A program made the position numbers and the translations under genes. Shown piece after piece: positions 50,648-64,000 of a stretch of DNA of 64,000 bases (the stretch's first letter is position 1; every line of letters begins with the position of its first letter). The stretch lies in NCBI RefSeq assembly GCF_023856365.1, contig NC_064542.1, forward strand, positions 23,716,127 through 23,780,126, given 5' to 3'. The stretch comes from Brienomyrus brachyistius (lineage: Eukaryota; Chordata; Actinopteri; Osteoglossiformes; Mormyridae). Below the pieces are notes generated by a model that saw nothing but the letters and a program-made list of their open reading frames with translations, did no database searches and had not been told where the DNA came from.

Positions 50648-53600
50648 ATTTATATACACGGTTAAATGACCAATAGAAGAATGGAGGTGAGGGGGCTCTT
50701 TTTGCAGCTGGACCAGTTTTCGATGTGCGTACACATACGACACCCCGTGCCCATGCGGAAAACACAGATTCCCCACCCCACCCCCCAGCCATGTACAGCC
50801 TCTTTACCCCCCCCCCCCCCACTCAATGGCACAAACACTTCACTTCTTTTTTTTCACAGGGCCATATTCTGCGTACAATAACCACATGTGAACTTACCAC
50901 TTTTTTCGTCCCTGGGATAAGCAATTAAGCAAACCGAAGCCTAATTATTCATTTTAAATGGCTACACACAGATATGGCATTTATATGCAAGGCACCAATG
51001 TTGCAATTAAAAAATAGCTCCATTAGTGCAATCAGAATTATCATAATTTCAAACGATTAAATGAATAGGGTATCCAGCAAGGCTAAAATATTCTCAGCAA
51101 CTTAAGCATGCCGGGTTTGTGCCAGTAAAAATGTGTGACAAAAGTGCATTATAAGTCAATTCGTTTTAATCAGTAAAAGTGATTAAAAATGATGGGAGAA
51201 TCTCAGCGGCTAAAGCACAAGCTACTTGGATTCGCTGTTTGAATCTGAACGCTGCCGTTTGCTGACTGTTAATGGCCCCGAGCAGCAGAACAAAACTGGC
51301 CTTGTTCCATCAAGGGGGGGCAGGTTGAAATTGGTCAGTCATTCTTGGTTGGCTGCAAAAAAAAATCTTTGTTGATCTGTCAGGCGCATGGGAGCCACTG
51401 ACTGCCAGCAGCGAGCGCTCCCTCATTCAGCCAATCAGCATTCAGCTGTCCTGCACAGCAAGCTCTTAGAAAGCAGTGTGACTCGTCATCTACTTCCTGG
51501 GTGAAGGGTGTCATTGTGGTAACAGGTGAAGCAGAAATGGACTGAGAGTGGGGGAAAACTAGGGAAGAGGCCGCAAAGTGTTTGGAACCAACCAAAAGCT
51601 GCATATGAGGAAAACAAGAGACTTGGCACTTAGAAAAGCACGACATGATAACATCTCAGTCTGCTGTGATGACACAGTGATGTCTCAGTGCCCATTAACC
51701 ACTGCACTCGGGATAATACAATGTTTTGTTGGCTTGGGAATGAAGAAACGGTTTCATTTGGAAAACAGACTGAGAGCCACCACTGCAATTTTTTATCTGG
51801 GATGCTGGACTGAACAGCAAACCTCACATGCTGGCCATCAAGCAGGTAGATGAAAATATATGCTACTTACCAGCTGACTGCACATAAATGCCACCAACCA
51901 GCCAAATGCACATGTGTACTACTGATACACACATCATTGTGGCTAGAATGATTTGCTGGAATATTTCATGATGCAATTAAATGCAACGTGATATAATATA
52001 AAAATTATACTGAGGGTGATACAAGCTGGCTGTCGCTGTTAGTATGCATTTTTTCTCTGTATACAGCCATTTGCTCATTTGCACCAGATGTACCCTGAAT
52101 ATTCATGTAAAACACTTACGTTCTCCCGATGTGCTCACCTTTTGTTCATGGTAGGCAGCCGGTTGCTGAAAAACATGACTCATGACACCCTCTTAACAGC
52201 AACACCAGCATTTTGGTCTTTCCGCTTCAGTATCCACAGAGAACACAAATACGACACAACAGCTTCGGTTATTTGCTTCTGTTATTTGAATCCCTAAATG
52301 CTAATTAATAAAAGGAAAAGGTCTTTTTCTTGATACAAAAAGTGTGCATTGGCTATCAAGCCCTGTGCCCATTCAGAGTTAGTTTGTAAAATTACCTCAA
52401 TCTCAATTAAATGAGAGAAGCTACTTGATGCTCTGTCTCAGGCCATTAGGAACTTCAGTAAAAGAATGAACAAAAAAAATGCTATAGCCTTGGGATATTC
52501 CTAACAATTACCAAACAGGGGACGAAACTCCTGTGAGTCATGCGACTGGAATTTAAAATATACCCTAAGAGAACTTTGCCGTTATATGATTTTTTTTTTC
52601 TTCTTTTACATGGCGAAAATATATGCAAGCGTACTTATCCCGTGTTCTCTATCTTGGATATGCAAATACCTCAAAACTATTATAATTTTTTTTTAAATGT
52701 GTGCTGTTAACGGCCAAATCGCTACTGCAGATGCCGTTTTCACTCCTAGTTTTTAATTCAAATGCACTCATTTCAGGTAATTAGCCAAAGGTTGTCTTTT
52801 TGTATTAGTTACAACCATGCACACTCCCCAGTACTCTCCAACACAGTACTTGTGCATGTGCATATGATTCTGTAATTGCCACTTACGTGTGAAATAATCA
52901 TTTTGCAAAGTTTACTTAATACTATTAATACAGGGGTCAGCAGCCCTGCTTATTAAGAGCCGGACAGCTTTACATTCCAGCCGAACTCTTAATTAATCGT
53001 CCGTCAATGAGATCTCGATTCAATGCAGCTGCCAATTCAAATTGCTTTGGACTGAATGTGCTTTAAGTGAAGGCCTGTCATGCCTTTGCAGTAACTGTTA
53101 CATTGAGACTGATCCTACAGAAAGTTGTGTCGAACCGATACAAGAAATATTGTGAAGCTGTTTTTTCAAGAAAAATAAACCACTAAGCACAAGTGACAGA
53201 AAATCAACAAGATATCATATTTAGTACAGAATAAATGTCCACTTGCATGAAAATAGCACCAATGGACATTGGTCATGCATCTCAGAATACAGAGTTAAGC
53301 TATGTTTCGCATATATATATTACATGCAGCATAATATGTACTCGTATGATATTTTACCACAGATTTTATCACTCAGTACTAATTGTGGCCCATATTCACA
53401 GCACTTCATCACCAACTTGACCCCTTCTATCCATTTCATCACTCCTATTTTTAGCGCTAGATTGGGCTAATGTACAGTTAGACAGGGCTATCTATGGGTT
53501 TGTGCTCCGTGGGAGATTGACCATGAGAACACTGGAGAGATAATTACTTAATAAAGACTAGAGATTTTTAATTGCCTTCTGTGCCTTATACCTGAAGTAT

Positions 53601-53739
53601 ACAAAAAAAAAATTAAATCAAACGTCGAATATATGCTGTAGTTAAGCGGCAAGGCTGTCAAAGTCAAGTATATCAAGCTGGAGCATAACTTAATTCTGCG
53701 ATTTTGACCCAGTTTGAGCATTGATACAGCTCAGTACCT

Positions 53740-54580
53740 TACAGAAATAGCTGCTTGCCGAAGGAGGCGGCATCAGGACTCCCGCTCCGATGCGTCCGGC
53801 TCCGTAACGGCTCTCACGCTAGCCGGACAAAAGCCACGGCTCTGCTACGAAGCCACGGCATCGCTGAGGCGGGTACGAAGCAGGAGGCTGATGTGGCTTT
53901 AATTATCTGCGGGTTCTGCAGCGGGGGCTTGAGAGTCGGCCTGACATTTCTCAGTGTTTACACGAACGCGTGCCGAATCGGAGTCAGTGCTCCGCAGATC
54001 CGCCGGGACTGGCGAAGGCTGTGGCGACGTGAGACGGGGCCGTCGTGCCGCTCGCTGAAGCCGTGGATGTTTGGACGAAGCATCCGTCTAATTAACAACC
54101 ATCAAAAACAAATGAATGAATGGTGTGAATAATTAGGCAGCAAAATCAAGAGTGACTGCTGTGCATTCCCACCTGTGCACCTTCCCCGTGTGTGCCCGCT
54201 GAAGGACGGCGAGACAGCGGCCAGGCCGGCTCTCCATCTAATCTCCTAACAACAGAGGACGCGACAATATCACTTCCCCCAGACAGCCTTACCCAGTTAG
54301 CGATAATTTCTCTGCAGATTAAAAGACGCGGCGAAGCCGCCCTTGATATTAGCAGACTATTTGTCATGGGGGTCTGCTGAGAGGGCCATGGAGGAAAGAC
54401 AGACAAAATGGCTGTGCCGAGATTCATTGCTTACATCGCCAGATTATGTGCACAACAGAAAAAGGAAACAGAGTTCATCTCTAATTGGGGGTGCTGCGTG
54501 GGGGCTCCTTTGGAAGGCTATTTATTTCTGTCCCAACGATCATGTTCTTGTGTGGCTATTTAATCGATTTCATTAGGGCA
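53740..54580. other. Candidate conserved non-coding block
   Basis: A stretch much richer in CpG than its neighbours, with no splice-supported frame. It includes several TAATTA-like homeodomain sites (53898, 54091, 54130) and GATTAAAAGACGCGG near 54317. No repeat signature is seen. Its enhancer nature is a guess from texture and needs an alignment to other fish. Confidence 0.25.
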
Positions 54581-57500
54581 GTTTTGGGAAAAAAAGTCTA
54601 GATATTTATAACCGTTTAATTATTACTTAAAAAAACCATTGGCTAATTTCTATAAATATGAGCAAAGTAGGCCATTACCATGCGGAGACCATCAGCTTGG
54701 ACCAGAATAGCATCACTGTTTGACACCTAGCTTCTCATGTAATCTAGAGGCATTATTAAGCAACTAGCAATTAGCTTGTTGTTCCACTATAGGTGTAATA
54801 TAATTCTTTAAGGCTTTTATTGTATAAATAATCAGTAGATGGACCATGACTCTACAACAGAACCTCACAGCAGCTGTAGCTAATGATATGCATTTCCGCC
54901 ATGTTGTAATGCACAGACAAACTATGGGAAAACGGGGGCTGACACATGCACAGAGGTACTGCAGCAGCTAAGAATCTAAGAATAAATGCTTGAGAAAGGG
55001 GAGATACTATAGGTTGTAAGTATAAGCAATTTAACCTGGAGTTATCATGCATGCTGAAGCATTTCTAAGCAGCAGGGTTTAGAAAGTTCGTTTTAAGTAT
55101 AGGTCAAGTGTGGATGAAAATGATCATTTACTCTCGCCCCTCTTTATCCCCCAGAGCTGAACATTAGCTTTAAACTTGCACATATTACACACATAAATCT
55201 GGCAATAAGTGTGGATGGAAGAGTAACGCATAGTGTGATTCCACCTCGCGTGGTTATGCTGCTTCAGGATCTGAGAACATTTCTCTCGCTCCCTGCACCA
55301 CACACTTCCTGCCTGCTTCTGCCTGGTTTCCTGTTGCATTTACAATGACTGTATTGATATGCAAAAGAGGGAAGGTACCGAGAGTTTGATCTAAGTTAAC
55401 TATTTAACTGAAGAAAGGATCTCAGAGCTTACACATACTAAATAAAAATTTCCCAGTCAGCCCCTATTGATCCATTGCGGAGTGCGTCTCACTAGATGAT
55501 CCGCAGAAGAATATTCAAAGCAGATAATCACTTAGGACAACTCCAGGGACTGTTGTAAAAACCTCATGGGCAACTTTTGGGTCTCTCCCTAATCCTCTCA
55601 TATGTAAACACATTAAAGCGTTACAAATGGTGGCTGTTTATTTGGATTTTTTTCAGAGGCTTAAAAAATTGGCCAGTGTTGAATGAGACAGTCTCTTTTT
55701 CCTTAACATAGATATAATTACTGGTAGCCTTTATGCCCAAAATAACTGCAGCAATTCATGTTGCCGTGACAGGCAGCTGGCATGTCAGGTTAAGATCTTT
55801 TAGGGTCTTGCAGTAAAGATAACTGGGACTGGTGGGTACCTCTGTGCCTGGTATGTTATTAAAGTAGGTTCCCTTGCATTCTGGTTTTGCCTGTCATTTC
55901 TCCTATACAACACTGTGCTGCTGGCTACCAAGCAGTCAGACGTATCCTTCAGCTAACGAGATGTTAAACTAAGGCCTTGACTCCTATGATGAAAGGTTTT
56001 ATCCCATTTACTTCAAACTGTAGGGGATAATCCTGATGTGCCGGTAAATTTGCACCAATCAGACATTTTAAACCTTGTGCCATCAAGGAACCCCTTGATT
56101 GAAACGGCAAAATCTACACATAAATCGTGGCAGTGATCTCTCCACAAAATGTGCGTTTCCAACGAAAAAAAATGCTACATGAACAGAAAAAAAGAGTCAC
56201 AGAAATAACACCCTGTATATATTAAATAGAACTGGGCAGGACAATATTTAATTATCCTATAAAGTTCCTTAGCAAACAGCCCTGGTGATAAACCTACAGA
56301 TGGTCAAATTAAAGTGGATCAGAACAGCAGAGGACAGAGAATCCTGGCTCTCTTCAAATGTTTACAGGTAGCTTATCATGTGACTGAGGGGTGCAGGAGA
56401 GGAGAGACGCGGCCCTGGCAGAATCAGAACGACTCCATGGATGAAAAATCGAGAGGAGAAAGTGGGATGCACAAAAATAAATATGTAGCCCCGCACGGCA
56501 CATTGATTGCATGCCTTGATGAATGTTGTTCACACCAAAAGCTGTAAAGCTGCTCAAACTGCAGTGATTATTTGCACGCTTCCAGTCCGCAGTTGACCAT
56601 TAATCATAATTATAGATACAGTGCCTTTTCTAAGACATAAGTCACATACTAAAGAGCCATGTAAGCAAAATCCAATAAGAAAATGTAAAATTACGCTAAG
56701 ATATCCTCTTTTCCAAGTAAAATGATTTATTTGCTATATGCAGAGATGAAAATGTCTCGTAACACAGGAATAATTTGTTGCATGCATTTCTGTCACGGTG
56801 GCACCCAGCAATGTGTGTATTTACAGTGACATATGAACAGACCTGATCCTGCTGCTCTTCTGCTGCTGACACAGGGGTCCTAAGAGGCCTCGTAGCTGCC
56901 TCATTTATGACACTCTAGTTAAATTGGGAAAAAATGAGGTAAAATTGAGGAAAACCTTTTGCATTTCTTTGCTGATAATGTTAAGAATCATTTTATGTAA
57001 ATACCATAATTTAATAAACTGTTCCATCAGATTTTTAAGGTTTTAAAATTTTAAATCTCAAATTATTTAGGAAGGAGTTTCCGCTAATGTACGAGAATAA
57101 TCCTGCTGAGCACAAACTCACGACCCAGATGTTAGATGTAAAATCAGAGGGCTAATAATAGCAGAAAGTGTTTCGGCTTGAGTGGTCAGCCTCCCAAGAC
57201 CACGTTAAGATGCCAAAAGAACGTGAGTACAAGCTACTCGACGACATTAATTTTGAGAATGACAGAGCAGGAAAACAAAAACTATCGTAGGAGGAGATCG
57301 GCCCCTTTTCACGTGGAGATGTCATGACCAATACTGAATAAATATCCTGCTTTTTCTTTGGCCAATTATGTTTCTTTGAAGCTGGGTCAAATAAATCCCA
57401 CAATGTAAAGGCTGCAAATAAAAAGGTCTCAGAATTACACAATACTTTGAAATAATGAGTGTAATTAGCGTTATTGCAGCTACGAAGCTACGTTTGTTTG

Positions 57501-57639
57501 ATAAGAAAAGCCTGTGAATGAACACCAGAATGTAATTAACTGCTTTGAAAAAGTATTTAGAAAAAAACTATTCCTTGTTACAAAACATTTATGTAAAATT
57601 TATTTCTGGTTTTGATATTGACTGAACACTACAGCATGG

Positions 57640-57870
57640 TAAATAACAGGTCCTTCACAGAGTCACGGTAAACAACAGATCCTTCACAGAGACACAGTAC
57701 ACAACAGATCCTTCACAGAGACAGGTACACAACAGGTCCTTCACAGAGACACAGTACACAACAGGTCCTTCACAGAGACACAGTACACAACAGGTCCTTC
57801 ACAGAGACATGGTAAACAACAGGTCCTTCACAGAGACAGGTAACCAACAGATCCTTCACAGAGACAGGTA
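57640..57870. repeat. 29-bp minisatellite, about 8 units
   Basis: The unit is GGTCCTTCACAGAGACACAG followed by TACACAACA; some units lack a few bases (AGACAGGTAC). It is unrelated in sequence to the 29-bp array at 2509. Confidence 0.93.
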
Positions 57871-58759
57871 CTGGGGTAAACCTGAAATAATGCTGAGTAA
57901 AGGAAAAACAGCTTGATGATGGCCAGTCTGAAACATGACTTGGTTTCAGGGCTATATATAGAAGCGACCTTGATGTCTTGCTAAGACATCTGGACTTTTG
58001 GTGACACCGTCAGGGTACGGGCCATTGGGAGTGGATCTGAACACTCTCTGTAAATTTGGTTTTAGGATAAGTTCTTATGTTTGTAATATCTTTTCATTTG
58101 GTACTGTTTTCGGTGTTGGCCACATCATCTATATATAGCACCACAGTGTTAAAATTACCAAGGAAATATTATGCTGAGCATATTTTATGGAATGTAAAGG
58201 CATTTTAAATTACATGGCATAATCTAAGAAGACAAGAAAAACAATGCAGCATCTCTATTTTTCAGGCAGCAAAAGAATAAAGTAAGAATGCATGTATCTC
58301 AGTTTAGGCTTCATTACGGAATAAATGTTTGAATCACCTGTTTCTCTCTGCTGAGTCTGAAAACGCACAAGAGGTATAATGTATTTCGCAAAAGGAAAAA
58401 AAATAATTTAAGATGAAATTGGTCGACTCCAGCAGAGAAATTATATCTTAAAGATGAAAGCACATGTCTCTCAGATCTGACAGTGTGTATTGTACTACTG
58501 AAAATGATTCACCTTCGCCTGCTCGTGAAAAAGGGGGAGAAAGGCGGAAAATAAGTCTAACTACAAGAAAGTCTCACAAATGCTTTTCTACAGCATGTGT
58601 AAAATGTAAGGGGACAGGATAGGAAACTGCTCTACCTGGTTAGAGCTGCAAGTGGTATGAGATGCTTAGCAGGTAAAACAGAAAAACTTGCTTCAATCCT
58701 CTGTAAAGAATCGGATTCTGGTGAGATGCAGAGGGATTACTGATGTCATATTGGTCGCC

Positions 58760-59300
58760 GCAGATGAATCAAAACCCTATTCAGACGTATCGGATGCGGC
58801 GAACGCCTTCCCCATCGATCCAGGCCAGAATACAAGCTCTAGCTGCATTCTGAGTCTCCCCAAAGCTCCAAATAAGGTTAATCATAAATTACTGTGGAAA
58901 CTTGTCCCACAGAAAAGACACTGATTTGCAAACAGCTGGCGGGTATCGGCAGAAGGGGAAGGCCGCAGCAGTGCCGGCCACCCTGGCTCATAGCCTCTCA
59001 ATTTCACAGCAAACAGGCTTCACTCCCACTCATCTGGTGTTCAGCCGGCTAAGGAGGACTCTCTCCCTCACACGCCACATGTTCCCACCACCACCGCGGC
59101 GTGCGCTGAGGCGGCAGGGGCGTGTCCGACGCCGAGCTCAACGGAGCACCCATAATGACTCGGCCTTTTCTCCCCGAGAACAAGTCAGCGACGAGTGCTG
59201 TCATAAATCTTATTATCCGTAACGGGAGAAATCTCGAGTGAGGCGCTTATCTGTGAGGAGGGCCCCTGGCAGTAATGCGCTTCCATAGGGGGCCGTCGGT
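58760..59300. other. Candidate conserved non-coding block, CpG-rich
   Basis: CpG-rich, repeat-free sequence with ATAAATCTTATTATCCG at 59203 and CTTATCTGTGAGGAGG at 59247. Reading frames here are short and have no family match. It might be a regulatory block or part of an unrecognised 5' exon or promoter of nlgn3. Confidence 0.22.
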
Positions 59301-60443
59301 GAAGTGGGCAACAGCACAGCATGAAGTTTGAGGAGAGAAAACAACAACACTGACCCTCAGAAAAACCAGGCAGACGTGTCAAAAGTTTGTTTTCTTAACC
59401 TCACAGAAGGTTCTGAAGTCAGGACAGGCTTCTTCCCAATTTGCTCTATGGTGCTATGGATTGATTAAAAGTACTATACTCCAGCGTGATCAGGTAGCTC
59501 TTCACTCTATAGTTCTGCCAGATCTATTAGGTTATGCATCCCCTCTGTCATAGCTTCGGTGGGCTGTTTTTGTCTGGATTCTTGGCAGGATACATTGAAC
59601 ATTTTCCTAACCTGCAGACCTGACCCATAAAACACACTGTTACTTTTTGTTGTGACATGGAGGTCAAGACTTTATTGGGTGTTGTTCTAGATAAATTAGC
59701 TAATACTGGCTAACCCATCCAAGGCCAGTAACCATTATTAGTGGTCATATTAACCATGACTGCCACATATTAAAGTTACTGGACTTCTATTTAATATAAC
59801 AAAATCACAAACTCCACAATTGCCATGATGTCATCACAAACATCATTTATACAGTACGGTATTTGTAAAAATAAATGTTCCATCACTGCAAACCTTATTT
59901 TATCGTATTGTAATTATTCCAAGTTAACTTAATCTTATTAATGATCTGCGACTGATATTCCATCACTTCAAGACAATATCTCGATATGAAAACACTCCTG
60001 ATAAGATAGTAATGTCACTAACGAAAAGATAATGTGATTTTAATGTACTTAATTGATGGTTTAAAATCTGTAATGAATATGCCAGTGATACTTAAAAAGG
60101 TTTTAGAATTTATATAGCATACAGAACATATGTATCTACTAATTGCACAGGGCAGATTTAATGACGCGATTTCCAAGCATCAATGACACTTCCTTAGTTT
60201 TTCCCTGTCTTGTAAAAAAAAAAAGTGCTTACTTTGATACCGACATACCAGTAACACACGCTTTAAAATAAGGTTATTTGTATGCAAGTATAAATATCAC
60301 AGAAATCTACAAGAAAATGTTTCTCTTTGATATGCCATCATGCGTGACACAAATGTTTCAAAATCTACAGACAAGATTTTTGTTTGTTTGACCTGAAGGT
60401 AAGTGTTGTATTAATCTTAGATGTAAAGTAGGCTTATGGTTTT

Positions 60444-60478
60444 AGAAGAGAATAGAATACAATAGAATAGAATAGAAG
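60444..60478. repeat. (AATAG)n microsatellite
   Basis: About seven units of the AATAG type, with one AATAC. Confidence 0.85.
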
Positions 60479-60936
60479 CGTTAAGGTTCGGTAGTAACTA
60501 TGATGAATGTGGGGCATCGGATTGTCGAAAAAAGACTCCAATACCCGATAGTTCTCCCAAACTGATGTTATATTAAAAGTGAATCGGTATGTGGTGTGGT
60601 TTCTATAAAAAGAGAAACAATACAAGATATAAACATATTAAATACACGTACAAGAATAAGAATTAACACACTAATAAACCACTAATAGTAATCCAAATTA
60701 AAAAGGATGCTGTTGGCATGACAACGTATTCCCCCGACAGTGCGGTCACCCCCCGCCACCCACCCACCCCTTCATCTAATCCCTATGCCTCCCTCACCCT
60801 CCAACCTCTACAATTTCTACAATTACTGGATGGATCAACTTGGAAATGTAGTATTACTTTATCATTTGCACTATGACCAACATTTTCTATAACAGTAACA
60901 ACCATAACAGACACACCAATGGTATAACTGAATACG

Positions 60937-61105
60937 TTTACATTTATCTAGCAAATATTTTTATCCAAAGCAACATTCAATTAAGAAGCCAGGGTCAGAC
61001 AGTCCTGGGGGCACCTGGGGGCGTCGCTCAAGGGCCCAATAGTGAAATCACTCTGCTGCCTCTGGCATTCAAACCATCCAATCACAGGCTGAGCCACACA
61101 TCTCC
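60937..61105 (-). mobile_element. tRNA-derived SINE, reversed copy
   Basis: Read from the left it starts with the reversed tail TTTACATTTATCTAGCAAAT, ATTTTTATCCAAAGCAAC, and ends with reversed box B (GGCATTCAAACCATCC) and box A (GGCTGAGCCACAC) motifs. It is the same family as 48195-48385. Confidence 0.7.
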
Positions 61106-64000
61106 ACATCTAACCACCATGTAATATTGAAGAGAGAGAGACACACACAGACCCCAGTGTGACTTTCTCCCCGTGCTCAAGTCTTACTGCTACCTAGGGC
61201 TAAGCATCACGGCAAAAAATTTTATCATGATAATTTTGTTCATATCAGTCAATATCAATGATTCTCACAATATTATTCATTATTTATTTAATTCCAGGCT
61301 CAATTTTTGAATAAAATTCACCTTAAAATTCCCTTAATTTTTTTCTTTAAAAATTCCCCATGCACATGAGAAGGATAAACTGGACTGCAAATTAAAATCT
61401 AATTTTAATAAATAAATCATACAAAAAATTGCTGTAAGACATAACAGAAAACTCAGATAGTAGAGTTTGCTACTAGGTTTTTCACTGTCTCTCTGCTTGT
61501 AGGCGACAGGTTTGACATTGATGGTAGGGTCTCACCCATCCTGCATTGAAAGATAAAATGAGATTTCACCCATATTTCTTTAAATTGAAAGTGGAAACCC
61601 TAATTACTGGGGTCTGCGACTATAAGCACTTGAATTCTTCATGGACTACATCATGACAATGCTATGAGTAGTGAAATAAAATTTTAGTTGGCAGAAGTTT
61701 TCAGCACAGTTAACAATATAAAATACCACCACTACACCAACGTCTTCTTACCTTGTTTGTGCCCAATATCTCCTTTTTAAAAGATGTGGCTGCTGAGCTG
61801 TCAATTTCTTCACCAGCACCAAAGTAACCTCTGAGAAAGTTCTCACCCCTTCCATGACTTGTGTATATTACCGAAGCAGAACAATGTGGCATGCTTCCCT
61901 ACGGTAAGGCAGTCTCACTGTCCATTTGTTATTTGTCTGTTCTAAAATGATGACTGGTTGGAATGGCGTTTCATGATGTTATGTGTTCTCCGGTAATGTT
62001 CCTTATCGACAGGTAACCAAAATTGTTCATTTTCTTATCGTTAAAACTGTTATATGATGACAACTCAATATATTGTTTTTGTTGTCCAACTCCTTCCAAG
62101 ACACAAGGCACAAGCAGCAGAGTTTGGTCCCCTGCCTAATAAAATGCTGTTCGTTCAGCACCTGTTGTTTTTTAGGGGCCGTCGACTCCTATACAGCCGA
62201 TCAGTAATTATAGAGGGATGGTGATTGGATGAAGGTCAACTGGAGTATTGGATCTTGGTACAAGTCCAGGGGATTTGCTATATTGAAGTAACTGTAATCA
62301 GTAGAGGGCGTCTCTAAATCAAGGAAACTGAAATCTAGCTGTAAACATCTTACCATATATTACTGTCCTTTTGAACAAGAATAGTGACACTGCTGGGCCC
62401 CAAGTCAAGGACTCAAGCTACGTCATCGTAGAATCATCATGCAGAGACACCCCAGGAAAACTGCGGCAAGTGCCCCCTCAGTGTCTCACCTCCACATCAC
62501 ACCATCTACCTATTCCGACACCACATGGCATGGACCCCTACCTGACAAGGAAGACTTGGAGCACAGCACTTGGATGCACACTCTTCATCCGATTGTTTAA
62601 TTAACCACACTGGGTTACACCTCTGGCAAGATGGAAGGATGCTAATGGTGAAAGTCATGGATTCCCTTATTAGAAGTGATATCAGGAAAAAAGGCAGGGA
62701 ACGGTAGGCAGCAGTAATCCTCTTTTCCGCATTAGTAAGTTAAGTAAGAGTAGCGAATGCTACTTAGAGGATATCTTACAGTCCCAGTACATTTAATTAC
62801 ATCCTTCTTTAATTGTACTGAAATTGTTTTCTTGAGAAATGTGTATTAAACACTCCAGTTATAAACTGAAAATAATAAAAAAGGCACTGAATATTCAAAT
62901 ATTACATTTGTAGTCCCTATAGAGAGAAGTAAATACTGAATGAAATATTTTACTTATTTGAAACTTGTTATTTACTATAAAGTTTGTCTTAAGGTAATAT
63001 GTAGTGTTATTTGAGGACCACTGTTGATTTAGTAATGAGAGTACTCCAGGTATATCATGAACATTCTTAATTTGACTATTGCATTTTTGGCAATATAACT
63101 TAAGAATAGCAAGATAAATAATAATCACTGCACCAACTGAAACAGTGTAACAGAATGTGTGTAACGGTATAATGGAAAATGTATTTTCAAATACTAATCT
63201 TTCTAGAAGTGGCAGTTTGACACTATTGGCCTTAACAAGTGAAAAAAACCACTAAACAAGCTTTCACTGTTGTCTTTGTATATAATGTTGTTATAAAATA
63301 CTGTGAAAAATCACTTCCTTCTTGTAATATAATAGATTATAAAGAGAAAAATATTAATATTTTATACATATAATTAAAATATGTGGTAATCATGCACAAA
63401 TGACATTTTTGGCAAATGGGGCTATGAGCTGTATTTGCACTTCACTGAACCATATTTTCTTTCATGTTTTGAGTTTCTAACATAGGAAGAAGATATGAGA
63501 TATGCATTCAAAACTGTTTTCTGCAAACAATCTTTTGATTAATTTAAACAGTGAGTTTCTAGTGTTAAAGTGAACCATTGAAACATAACACACATATCTA
63601 TATATGTGTATATACACAAACACACACTCACACACATACGGCACCACCTGTCTGTGTCCTTGGTAAAATATTTAGATTAAAAAACTATATATGTAGGCTA
63701 TGTTTTAAAATGTCTGTCTTACCATGTCTGTCTTAAAAATAACATTCTGACCAAAGTGTACGTCAGAAATTGCCAGGGTGCTGACCCCGGATCAGTGCAG
63801 GCATCAGTTTAACAACATGTTAGAAAACATGAAAATGGTAGTTCAGTAAACTAGTGGGCAACTTTCTTCCTTTTAATGTTGTACATGCTGTTTCAATTCA
63901 CGTCATGGCACAGCAGCAAGTGGATCTTTGTCTTGCAAGTTTGGCAGCTGGGTAAAAACGGCGTGACGATGAGCGGCATTTTCCTCCGAGTGCTACAGTC

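Larger units (their letters stand above)
43227..64000. other. Region upstream of the nlgn3 start codon
   Basis: No protein gene is recognisable on either strand. In relatives nlgn3 has non-coding 5' exons, so part of this is likely 5' intron, but no 5' UTR exon or promoter could be fixed by eye. A telomere-like patch of TTAGGG-related repeats lies at 44234-44262. Repeats listed separately cover 45.0-45.8, 48.2-48.4, 50.26-50.66, 57.6-57.9 and 60.9-61.1 kb. 46000-48100, 51000-53700, 54600-57600 and 61200-64000 show no features that I can support. Confidence 0.6.

Noticed and set aside
53755..54132. A 125-codon Arg-rich plus-strand frame
   Set aside because: Explained by high GC content; no family match and both strands are open.

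Overview
The window is ray-finned fish (teleost) nuclear DNA and contains one recognisable gene, a neuroligin-3 (nlgn3) orthologue on the minus strand. Four coding exons are visible: the start exon (43226 down to 42749), two 60-bp cassette exons (40881-40822 and 29772-29713), and a 150-bp exon (14523-14374). All have GT/AG borders on the minus strand and every junction is phase 1, so the reading frame is kept whether each cassette is used or skipped. The rest of the gene (most of the esterase-like domain, stalk, membrane segment and tail) lies beyond the left edge. The teleost call rests on the nlgn3 match plus typical fish repeats: Tc1-like transposons, tRNA-derived SINEs with LINE-like tails, and short hAT-like elements. 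I cannot name the species or say whether this is nlgn3a or nlgn3b.

Layout. 1-14373 is the intron left of the last visible exon; it holds a hAT fragment with microsatellites, CA tracts around a fish repeat, a large 29-bp minisatellite (2509-4103), a 48-bp minisatellite (9188-9720) and an AT tract. 14524-29712 is the intron between the common exon and cassette A2, and is rich in transposons: a Tc1-like element, a SINE, a hAT-like element, a 39-bp minisatellite (24046-26002) inside an older inverted-repeat element, a hAT element with target duplication, and a nested Tigger-like pair. 29773-40821 separates the two cassettes and holds a non-autonomous Tc1-like element and a striking fold-back at 35042-35183. 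40882-42748 is a short intron. 43227-64000 is upstream of the start codon and has no recognisable protein gene; it holds a dead Tc1 transposase, three SINE copies, a 29-bp minisatellite and two compositionally unusual blocks that may be regulatory.

The main biological point is splice site A of neuroligin. Both alternative cassettes are present, each 20 codons: one strongly basic with two cysteines (A1), one strongly acidic (A2). A1 is easy to miss because it is open over only 60 bp in its coding frame while longer spurious frames overlap it. UGCAUG or GCAUG motifs (Rbfox-type) lie close to both cassettes and after the start exon. The very long open frames at about 2.4-4.2 kb and 24-26 kb are minisatellites and are not annotated as genes.
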